NCBI RefSeq assembly: GCF_004803915.1
Contig: NZ_CP039396.1
Span: 1-64,000 of the forward strand
Source of the DNA: Duncaniella dubosii
GTDB lineage: Bacteria; Bacteroidota; Bacteroidia; Bacteroidales; Muribaculaceae
DNA: 64,000 bases
Reading direction: 5' to 3'
Part shown: positions 1 to 8,124 of the stretch, piece by piece
How positions within the stretch are numbered: the stretch's first letter is position 1
How the letters are laid out: each line of letters opens with the position of its first letter
Made by a program: the position numbers and the translations under genes
The notes under the pieces: generated by a model
What the model was told of the DNA's origin: nothing
The model's database searches: none
The model's input: only the letters and a program-made list of their open reading frames with translations

Positions 1-638
1 GAGGTAGGTCATTGTCTGGAAATCAGTAGCGGTATCAAAACCATTAACGGTCAAGACGGGCATTGTATTATAGGCGGATAAAATATTTTGCCAAATCTCC
101 GTTGCCATATATAGTCGAATTCCGCACTGTAAATCCTTAGCGCCACCGCCTTAAAGGATATGAGCGCCTCATTTTCCACGGCTGTTGTAGCGAGCGACAA
201 GGTCGTATTGTCAAGAGTGAGGTCAACCACACAATACTTGACATTATTGTCGTAGAAGATTGAATTCTTCATGTTGTTGACCGTAATATTGCTGACAGCG
301 ACACTATCAACACGATAAAATCGTTACAATTTCCACCGAAGGAGTGGCGCTCATTAGAATAAAAGGAGCGTCAGGCAAGCAGTGGCATCAAATAGTCGCG
401 CCGTTTCCGTTGATTATAAGACCGGCAGACGGCTCAATGGAAGCACTAAGCGTGTAAGACGCATCAGGAGCGAGATTGACGGTGATACGGCCTACGCTCT
501 CGTGAGCGGCCTTGGCCTCGGAAATGGCAGCCGCGATATCAGAACCGGCTGCAGGAGCGACAACAATATCGTCGGCAGCCGAGAGCCCTCCGAAAGTAAG
601 GAAAAACGCACTGAAAAGAGTAGTTGCTGATGTTTCAT
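1..638 (-). pseudogene. Beta-helix-like secreted protein (DUF4957/DUF5123-like), 5' part, many frameshifts
   Basis: Read on the minus strand from an ATG at 638, several short frames together spell one secreted protein: a signal peptide ending LSAADD, then a segment around GRITVNLAPDASYTL and INGNGATI, then KNSIFYDNNVKYCVVDLTL and TTAVENEALISFK. Alternating short strands and Asn-rich turns of this kind occur in Bacteroidales surface proteins with DUF4957/DUF5123 parallel beta-helix domains. No single frame stays open: at least four single-base shifts separate the pieces (near 625, 390, 330 and 115). The gene continues beyond position 1, so only the N-terminal part is visible. The neighbouring guaB shows the same kind of damage, so sequence error is as likely as true decay. 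The family assignment rests on composition and phrase resemblance only. Confidence 0.5.
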
Positions 639-1087
639 GTAATTGACGGGATTAGTTAAGTTACAATAGTTCGGTAAAATTTACATATTCAATTGAATAT
701 CAATAAATACAACAACAATTCAATATCAATGCAAACTATTGTGTATCTGTGCGATACAGCTATGCCTGCTCAAAAATTACCTAACTGTTGAAGTTAAATA
801 ATAGTGTTTAATCCATATGAAGCCATGAAAAGCCTCGGTTTCATAACAAAAGACAAAGATATGTAAAAATCATGAATCCAAAAAGCCCTTACCACTCAAT
901 TTGTTTCACAAATTTAAATCAGGTGGCAGCTAAGCATTGAACCAAGTTGCCTATCAGCGTCAAGCAGAGTGGAGACATGTGAAAAAGTTCGAAGCCGTCT
1001 TAAAAATAGATGAAATATCCACATCCGATTTTCTGTAAATGTGAAAAAAAATGATTAACTTTGCACGCAATAAATTCTAATCGTTAT
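639..1087. other. Intergenic region between the secreted protein and guaB
   Basis: This 450-base AT-rich stretch holds the divergent upstream regions of the two flanking genes. I see no convincing reading frame or RNA gene in it. The only clear element is the guaB promoter box at its right end. Confidence 0.6.
1056..1063 (+). promoter_or_regulatory. guaB promoter, minus-7 box TAACTTTG
   Basis: TAACTTTG matches the Bacteroidetes TAnnTTTG minus-7 element and lies 24 bases upstream of the guaB ATG. No good TTG minus-33 element is visible. Confidence 0.6.
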
Positions 1088-2549
1088 ATGTCATTTATTG
1101 CTGATCGTAAAAATGGACGGACTCACATTTATGATGACGTCCTCCTTATTCCGGCTTATTCGGAAGTTCTTCCCCGTGAAGTCAACCTTAGCACCAAATT
1201 TTCCCGCAACATCACGCTCAACGTCCCCCTTGTCTCAGCCGCTATGGATACAGTGACAGAGGCGCATTGGCTATCGCTATAGCCCGTGAAGGCGGCATCG
1301 GCGTAATCCACAAAAACATGCCGATTGCAGAGCAGGCTCGTCAGGTACATGCGTTAAACGTGCTGAAACGGCATGATTTATGACCCGGTAACAATCAAAC
1401 GCGAAGCACCGTGGCGGATGCCCTCAACATGATGAAGGAATATCACATCGGTGGCATTCAGTTGTCGATGAAGACCGCAAGCTCGTCGGCATTGTGACCA
1501 ACCGCGACCTTCGTTTCGAACAGAACCCGATGCGCCTCATCGACGATGTGATGACCAAAGAAAATCTCATTGTCACCAATCAGTCGACAAATCTTGACGA
1601 AGCGGCACAAATTCTTCAGCAACATAAGATTGAAAAGCTCCCGGTCGTTGACAATGACAACCGTCTCGTCGGACTCGTAACCTATAAAGATATAACCAAG
1701 GCAAAGGACAAGCCATACGCATGCAAGGACAAGCTCGGTCGTCTGCGTGTTGCCGCTGGAGTCGGTGTCACAGGCGACTCGATGGATCGCGTTGACGCTC
1801 TTGTCGAAGCAGGTGGGACGCAATCGTTATCGACACAGCCCACGGACATTCAAGAGGCGTGATCGGCGTACTGAAAGCCATTAAAGAAAAATATCCCCAT
1901 ATTGATGTCGTTGTAGGAAACATTGCCACCGGCGAAGCTGCCAAGTTCCTTGTCGAGAACGGAGCAGACGGTGTAAAGGTCGGCATCGGTCCGGGTTCAA
2001 TCTGCACCACACGTGTCATCGCAGGCGTAGGCGTACCTCAGCTCAGCGCAGTCTACGATGTTGCGAAGGCACTCAAAGGCACAGGCGTTCCCCTAATTGC
2101 CGACGGAGGTATCCGTTATTCAGGCGACATCGTGAAGGCTCTCGCAGCCGGTGCATACTCAGTGATGCTCGGCGGAATGCTCGCAGGTGTTGAAGAATCT
2201 CCGGCGATACCATCATCTATAACGGACGTAAATACAAGTCATATCGCGGCATGGGTTCTCTCGAAGCTATGGAAAAAGGCTCCAAGGACCGCTATTTCCA
2301 AGCCAACGAAACCGATGCGAAAAAACTCGGAGGAAGGCATCGCAGCCCGCGTTCCCTACAAAGGACTACTCTACGAGGTTGTCTACCAGATGCTCGGAGG
2401 TCTCCGCGCAGGCATGGGCTATTGCGGCGCACCTGATATCGAACACCTCCACGAAGCCAAATTCACCCGCATCACAAATGCCGGTGTGGCTGAAAATCGA
2501 CGTTGCAATCACGTCCGAAGCTCCCAACTACAGCGCTTCAGCACGATAA
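1088..2549 (+). pseudogene. guaB: IMP dehydrogenase, broken by numerous indels as sequenced
   Basis: IMP dehydrogenase oxidises IMP to XMP, the committed step of GMP synthesis. The N-terminus at ATG 1088 ([20 protein letters not shown]), two CBS domains (about 1370-1720), the catalytic loop [13 protein letters not shown] near 1990-2030, the IADGGIRYSGD phosphate-binding motif and the C-terminal ITSEAPNYSASAR before TAA at 2547 are all readable, but in different frames. Shifts are evident near 1263, 1350-1400, 1460, 1812, 1855, 2202, 2330 and 2490. The span is 1462 bases against about 1476 for a typical 491-residue enzyme, so bases are mostly missing. Residues between shifts are well conserved, which points to consensus errors rather than loss of function. 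Confidence 0.9.
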
Positions 2550-2738
2550 GCAGAATCAAAATCAACTTGAGATAATACATGAGATGACAGACGTGGCTAC
2601 GCCCATGCCTGTCATCTCTGTCTTTTACTGCCCCGACAAAGCCAAGTCGCAAGATGCGGAGGCAATAAAGAGCGACACTCCACGTTAGATATATGTAACT
2701 ATCCTAAAACCAATCACGGTCATACGTCACATATTCCC

Positions 2739-4673
2739 ATGAAGAAAAAAACGTTTATCATGTCTGCCATGGCAGCCACGGCTATTCTCTCGGCCACAGC
2801 AGCCAAGACCTCCGACCCTGTAGTGATGACAGTCAACGGCAAGGACATCAGACAAAGCGAATTTGAATACCTCTATCAGAAGAACAACCTTCAACAATTA
2901 GCCCCGCAGACGCTCGACGAATATGTCGACATGTTTGTGGTCTATAAACTCAAAGTAGCAGAAGCAGAAGCGGCCGGTCTTCACCTGACCGATGATTTCC
3001 GCAAGGAGTTTGACAGCTACTGCGCAGAATTGTCAAAACCCTATCTGAGCGATTCGCTTGTCAGAAAACGACTTATAGACGAAGCATATGGCCGAATGGC
3101 AACCTCTCGAAAAGTAAGCCATATCATGTTGCCCATCGGCGCTACCTATGATGAAAGCGAGGCGAACCGTCAGCGACTCGACAGCATAAGGAATGCTATT
3201 GTCAACGAAGGTGCGGATTTCGGAGAAATGGCCGTAAAGTATTCATCGGACCGCTCCGCACTGCGCAACAATGGCTCAATGGGCTATATCAGCCCCAACC
3301 GCTACCCTTATCCGTTTGAACTCGCCGCATATACCACACCCGTAGGCCAAATATCTCAGGTGATTGACGATGCACCATTCGGCTACCATATAATAAAAGT
3401 GGAGGATGAACGTCCGAACCCCGGAAAAGTCGAGGCACGCCACATACTGAAACTCACACAGGGCCTTTCACCGGAGGACGCAGCAGTGAAAAAAGCACAG
3501 ATCGACTCCATTCATACCCTCCTTGTCAACGGAGCTGATTTTGAGACGATCGCACGTCAGGAAAGTGAAGATCCGGGATCGGCCGCGCTCGGTGGCCGTC
3601 TCGGAGCATTCGGTCCGGGAGAAATGGTCAAGGAATTTGAAGACACCTCGTTCGGTCTTAAAGACGGGGAGATTTCCGAGCCGTTCCGCACTGCATACGG
3701 ATATCACATCGTGCAGACTCTCGCCCACCGTGGAATAGGTAGTCTTGAAGAGGAACTCCAGTCAATCCAGACGGCAATCAACCGCGACATGCGTTCATCG
3801 CTACCCGAAAAAGAACGTCTCAGCCAGTTAAAAAACAGCTATGGAGTAAAAGTCGACTCTACAGCACTGATGGCTATAAAGGTTAAAATGGCAGGAAGCA
3901 ACGACGCTGCGTCAGGTCTTGACACTGCCAAGGATGCCGGCGACGTAATCGCGACCGTAGGCGGTAAGACTATTACTGTAGCACAAGTCTACGAATCAAT
4001 TCCAGACAATGTAAAAAGTGGTGCAAAGGACGCATTCACTGTCTTCAACCAAAGTCTTAACCATCTGATTGACGAAACGACAGTGAACATCACGCGCGAA
4101 CGTCTCGCTCAGGAAAACCCTGAATATCGCAATATAGTCAATGAATACCGCGACGGAATACTCCTATTCGAGATAAGCAACCGCAACGTGTGGGAACGTT
4201 CGACAACCGACACCGAAGGACTTGCCAGCTATTTTGCGGCCAACCGCTCAAAATATAACTGGGATGCGCCTCACTACAAAGGATATGTCGTGTTCGCGAC
4301 ATCCGACTCAATAGCAGGTCTTGCAAAAGACTATCTTGCGTCGAACCAGATTGAAAAGGATTCACTTGTCAGCAAGCTTGGGAAAAATTTCGGACGCGAG
4401 ATAAAACTCGAACGCGTGGTGACAGGCAAAGGCGAGAATGCAATTGTCGACAATGTGGCATTCAATGGTGAACGTCCGGAAGCTCCGGGCAAATGGGTAG
4501 CTTGGTTCAGCTATGACGGACGAGTAATCAATGCCCCCGAAGAAGTTGCCGACGTGCGCGGTGCTGTCACGAGCGACTATCAGTCTGAACTTGAAAAGAA
4601 CTGGGTCAGCGCACTCAGAAAGAAATATAAAGTAAAAATCAATAAAGGCACGCTTAAGAAAATAAGCAAATAA
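2739..4673 (+). CDS. Periplasmic peptidylprolyl isomerase with two parvulin domains (SurA/PpiD-like)
   Basis: This 644-residue protein begins with a signal peptide (basic KKK, then a hydrophobic stretch to about residue 22). A SurA-N-like chaperone segment (about 25-120) precedes two parvulin domains at about 123-222 and 231-330. Both carry the family phrases: SHIMLP..., GYISPNRYPYPFE and GYHIIKVED in the first; ARHILK, GGRLGAFGPGEMVKEFE and GYHIVQTL in the second. A long C-terminal part follows. The likely role is folding of outer-membrane and secreted proteins in the periplasm. It lies 190 bases after guaB and ends 15 bases before a strong hairpin. Unlike guaB, the frame is intact throughout. 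Confidence 0.9.
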   Translation: MKKKTFIMSAMAATAILSATAAKTSDPVVMTVNGKDIRQSEFEYLYQKNNLQQLAPQTLDEYVDMFVVYKLKVAEAEAAGLHLTDDFRKEFDSYCAELSKPYLSDSLVRKRLIDEAYGRMATSRKVSHIMLPIGATYDESEANRQRLDSIRNAIVNEGADFGEMAVKYSSDRSALRNNGSMGYISPNRYPYPFELAAYTTPVGQISQVIDDAPFGYHIIKVEDERPNPGKVEARHILKLTQGLSPEDAAVKKAQIDSIHTLLVNGADFETIARQESEDPGSAALGGRLGAFGPGEMVKEFEDTSFGLKDGEISEPFRTAYGYHIVQTLAHRGIGSLEEELQSIQTAINRDMRSSLPEKERLSQLKNSYGVKVDSTALMAIKVKMAGSNDAASGLDTAKDAGDVIATVGGKTITVAQVYESIPDNVKSGAKDAFTVFNQSLNHLIDETTVNITRERLAQENPEYRNIVNEYRDGILLFEISNRNVWERSTTDTEGLASYFAANRSKYNWDAPHYKGYVVFATSDSIAGLAKDYLASNQIEKDSLVSKLGKNFGREIKLERVVTGKGENAIVDNVAFNGERPEAPGKWVAWFSYDGRVINAPEEVADVRGAVTSDYQSELEKNWVSALRKKYKVKINKGTLKKISK

Positions 4674-4688
4674 TATAAGCAGCATACA

Positions 4689-4732
4689 TGCAATCAGCGG
4701 GTGACCTAAAATTAGGACACCCGCTGATTGCA
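4689..4732. terminator. Bidirectional terminator between convergent genes
   Basis: A perfect 15-bp inverted repeat (arms 4689-4703 and 4718-4732) flanks a 14-base loop that itself holds CCTAA/TTAGG. It sits between the convergent foldase and licD-like genes and can serve both. No long T-run follows on either side. Confidence 0.75.
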
Positions 4733-4737
4733 TACCG

Positions 4738-5562
4738 TTACCTGTAGGTTATTTCCGATATGTGTGGGACTATTGAATCAAGCGATGGAAGTTTACGGAA
4801 ATCACCATAAATCCGCTCCAGATAATGCTCGGCATTTACAGGAACCGGCAGTTCTGCATCCTCAAATTTTATCAGGCGCGTAGAAATGACATCTTTTTTA
4901 AAACGAGGACGACTGAAGGCTGTGCCCGGCAGATGCCTGTACTGACCATCACTGCCAATCCTATCTATTAACGAGATTAGACGCAAAAGCCCGTTAGTCA
5001 CAAACAAACGTGAAAAAGCAATCGTAGCCCTGCGCAGAAGTCGATTTTCAATATATTGAGGACGATACAGGAAAAACGTCTGAAGCTTTCCACCAAGCTT
5101 ATATAAATTTAACGAAGCGCTCGGCCGAATAGCGAATATATCGATGAAAACACCCTTGTACCTATAATTCCTGTCGGTATCCGGAATTTCATGAATCACA
5201 GTGCGTGTATCGCGAATTTTGGCAAATGGCTGTACGTATTCAAAATCCGTATGCGAATCCTGCCATACGAGGTCATCGCCATTATAACAGCGCATCACAC
5301 GGCGGAGTTTTTTAAAATCTTCCTCCATCATTTCCAAATCCACATCGTCATCCCAAGGAATAAAACCACCGTGACGAAGCGCACCGATACATGTGCCGGA
5401 ACTTAACCAATACTTTATGTTATTCTCCGCACAGATGCGGTCAATCTTTTTGAGCATGTCAAGCATAAGCAACTGATGACACCTTAACGGAGATCCGTCC
5501 GGATTGAAACGACTGCGTAATTCCTGCTGGATAAGCGGGTCTATCATAGAGGTTGATATCAT
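4738..5562 (-). CDS. LicD-family phosphotransferase
   Basis: This 274-residue protein belongs to the LicD (fukutin-related) family, whose members move a phospho-amino-alcohol such as phosphocholine from a CDP carrier onto a glycan. The diagnostic N-terminal block is present: ENNIKYWLSSGTCIGALRHG and then GFIPWDDDVDLEMM, with the acidic cluster at residues 71-75. The ATG at 5562 lies in the sequence ATGA, so a one-base correction of the upstream flippase would give a standard 4-base stop/start overlap. It is the last gene of the unit starting at 9938. Its donor is unknown; the neighbouring LicC-like fusion and opine dehydrogenase suggest a CDP-linked amine, possibly N-carboxyalkylated. Confidence 0.88.
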   Translation of the reverse strand: MISTSMIDPLIQQELRSRFNPDGSPLRCHQLLMLDMLKKIDRICAENNIKYWLSSGTCIGALRHGGFIPWDDDVDLEMMEEDFKKLRRVMRCYNGDDLVWQDSHTDFEYVQPFAKIRDTRTVIHEIPDTDRNYRYKGVFIDIFAIRPSASLNLYKLGGKLQTFFLYRPQYIENRLLRRATIAFSRLFVTNGLLRLISLIDRIGSDGQYRHLPGTAFSRPRFKKDVISTRLIKFEDAELPVPVNAEHYLERIYGDFRKLPSLDSIVPHISEITYR

Positions 5563-7013
5563 GAGACAGAAATTTTTTGTTTTTTAAGAAACGCATAATA
5601 ACCATCTTTATTTCACCCACAACCTTTAAATTAAAAGAACATGCAAGCGCAATGTAAATTGTGGCAAAGACAATGACTGTGACAATAAAGTGACATGTCA
5701 GCAAATTTCCAAGCATATAAGTCAGTGAAAAGGCGACAGCGGCCAGCGAAAGCAACGGCATGATATCGCCAAGCTGCATGGAGAATTTATATCCCGTATG
5801 ACGAGAAGCGAGCAATGCGTTGACCATAAATATATTGAAATTACTTAATGTCATACCCCAAAGCAACCCGTAGATTCCAAAATTCATGCCGACAAACAAA
5901 CAGAGCAACAGAAAGCTCCATTTATATATGCTCCAATAGAACAGAAGCCTGCTCTTGCCTTTGGCCGCAACTGCAAAAAAGTTTGTGTTTTGCAGACATA
6001 TAAACAGACCTCCCACACACAAGATCTGAAAATACGGGGCACAAGCGCTCCACGCATCGCCCCACAGACATACGATGAGCGGGTGAGCAACGAGTATCAA
6101 AACAGCCATCAGGGGAAATATCACCGACGATATAAAACGGGTATTCAGTCCAAGCATATTGACGAGTCTTTCATCGTCGTCCTGAACCGAAGCATAAACA
6201 GGATACATTACCTGCACCAGAATATTCGGCAAGGTATACGAAGCTATCCTGTCAAGTTTCGAAGCCTGAGAATAGAGACCCATTGCAGTGGCCGAGAATC
6301 GCTTGCCGATAATCACCCCCTGAAGATTCTTACAGATTTCCTGTAGAAGTGTCGCAGCAAGAAGATAGCCTCCGAAACCGAACAGCTCCCGCAGTGATTG
6401 GCGGGAAAAAAACAGCAGAAGGCATCCATCCTGTAATCACCCACAGAATAACAGCAAGAAGAGTGCTATATCCAAGCTGAAGCACAACAAGACTCCAGAC
6501 ACCAAAACCGAAATAAGCCGTCGCAACAGCAAGAATTCCGCTTATCGTATAGGCACAGAGATTGGCACATGCGAGCTTATTAAGTTCAAGCTTCTTGCGT
6601 AATCTATTTGTCTGAATAAGTGAAAATGCGTTAGTAATCAGAATCAATCCTATGACTCTCAGCAGATTCCTGAGAAGTGGCAGATTAAAGAATTCGGCGA
6701 CAAAAGGCGCACATAAAAAAATCGCGCCATAAAGAATTACTGCTATAAATATATTCCAGTAAAAAATAGTGGAATAATCAGTCTGAGTCGGATTTTTTTT
6801 CTGAATCAAAGCAGCTGCAAAGCCACCATCTATAAGGACCTGAGATACAACAATAAAAATCTCAAGCATACCTATCGCACCGAACTCACGAGGCAACAAG
6901 AGACGTGCCAGAACAAGATTAACCCCGAACTGGAGACACATGTTGCCTATCCGGTCGACAGTCGCCCAGACGGTACCTTTCATCGCCTTATGACCAAGCG
7001 AATCAGACATCAA
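5459..7013 (-). pseudogene. Polysaccharide flippase (Wzx-like, MATE/MVF fold), frameshifted as sequenced
   Basis: The start at 7013 gives the typical oligosaccharide-flippase N-terminus (KAMKGTVWATVDRIGNMCLQ) and about half of the expected membrane helices. The frame then breaks at a run of seven A (6406-6412, plus-strand reading). Removing one base restores VFSRQSLRELFGFGGYL and joins the second half beginning near VIIGKRFSATAMGLYSQASKLDR. The product would flip lipid-linked repeat units across the inner membrane. As written the C-terminus runs 104 bases into licD. One extra A in the run at 5573-5578 would instead end the protein at KNKKISVS with TGA overlapping the licD ATG, giving 484 residues, a normal family length. 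The start overlaps the opine dehydrogenase end by 11 bases. Confidence 0.85.
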
Positions 7014-8124
7014 ATGTAGATATAAGTTTCTTTATAATCCGGCTGTTAAGACATCGGATTGCAGCCGTATCCTCACTCTCAGCAATTTCCGACCCGCTGA
7101 GCAAATTTTTTCCGGCCAACCCCTCATACCATCGGAGTATCATGTCAATCATCGGGGTGGGAATATGATTGATCTGCGCCATATATTTTATAAGCATCAG
7201 ACCCAAGGGGATATCCTCTTGAAAATACCGATTGTCATAGTCCGGAACATACATTCCGCCTGATACAGGTTTAGTCGGGGCATATATGCCTTTGAACGCC
7301 ACAATCGAACGTATTTTTCTTGTCAGCGAGCACGCATCGGTGGATTCATAGTACTCCAACAACGACGGAATCACAGATTCCTTTATCCCTATCGATTTCA
7401 CAAGCGACTGAAATTCATTGTCGCACGCTATAAGGATTTCAGAACTTTCATCAGTCCAGTCCTCATAAAAGAGAGGAGGAGCGACAAACGGATGCTCCGG
7501 ATTAAAATCCTTGAACAACGTGTAAAGCCGCGCAGGATGAAGAATCGGGTTGCTGTTTGTCAGCATGGCCTCAAGCGGATGATTAAGACCGACTATCCGG
7601 GTATGCAACATATCCTCAAACAGCATAGTGTAGCGAGAGGCATCGCTTACGTTCCAATATGCTATGTTCAACGATTTTTTATAACCCAGCAGATAGGCGG
7701 AATGTCCGTAATCCTTCAGGCGCGAAATGTAAGGAACCCGCTGAAATCCAAACAGCCTTGCGCCTTCACCAAGCACATCAATGCCGGTGATAAAAAAGCC
7801 TGTAGACGAAAACACACTGCCAACGACAGCTGAATCAGCGACATAAGGCTTTATTTTTATAAACTCATCATAGAAAGCTGTCCCCGGAAGACAGAAGAAT
7901 ATTATATCGGATTCTGGAATAACATCCCCGGCTTTATCAGAGACCTTATTAAGCTTTCCAACAAATATCTTTCCGGCCGGATCAATCACTGTCATCTCCT
8001 CGCCCCATTTTTCAGGCCGACGAGTCAGAATATTGACACGATATCCGCCTGAGGCAGCAATACCGGCTATAACCGAGCCAAGTCCACCTCCGCCACAGAT
8101 ACATATTGTTTTCTCTTCGATCAT
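7003..8124 (-). CDS. Opine dehydrogenase family protein (NAD/NADP octopine/nopaline dehydrogenase)
   Basis: The 373-residue protein has an N-terminal Rossmann fold with GGGGLG at residues 11-16. Its C-terminal octopine-dehydrogenase domain carries SNPILHPARL (His197, the catalytic-His position of the family) and EDIPLGLMLIKYMAQINHIP (Asp304). Opine dehydrogenases reductively couple an amine to a 2-keto acid with NAD(P)H. Its ATG overlaps the stop of the LicC-PLP fusion by 4 bases and its 3' end overlaps the flippase start by 11 bases, so it is embedded in the surface-glycan unit. I infer that the amine it alkylates is a glycan building block or its CDP form, not a free amino acid for osmoregulation. 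The substrate is not shown by sequence. Confidence 0.85.
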   Translation of the reverse strand: MIEEKTICICGGGGLGSVIAGIAASGGYRVNILTRRPEKWGEEMTVIDPAGKIFVGKLNKVSDKAGDVIPESDIIFFCLPGTAFYDEFIKIKPYVADSAVVGSVFSSTGFFITGIDVLGEGARLFGFQRVPYISRLKDYGHSAYLLGYKKSLNIAYWNVSDASRYTMLFEDMLHTRIVGLNHPLEAMLTNSNPILHPARLYTLFKDFNPEHPFVAPPLFYEDWTDESSEILIACDNEFQSLVKSIGIKESVIPSLLEYYESTDACSLTRKIRSIVAFKGIYAPTKPVSGGMYVPDYDNRYFQEDIPLGLMLIKYMAQINHIPTPMIDMILRWYEGLAGKNLLSGSEIAESEDTAAIRCLNSRIIKKLISTFDV

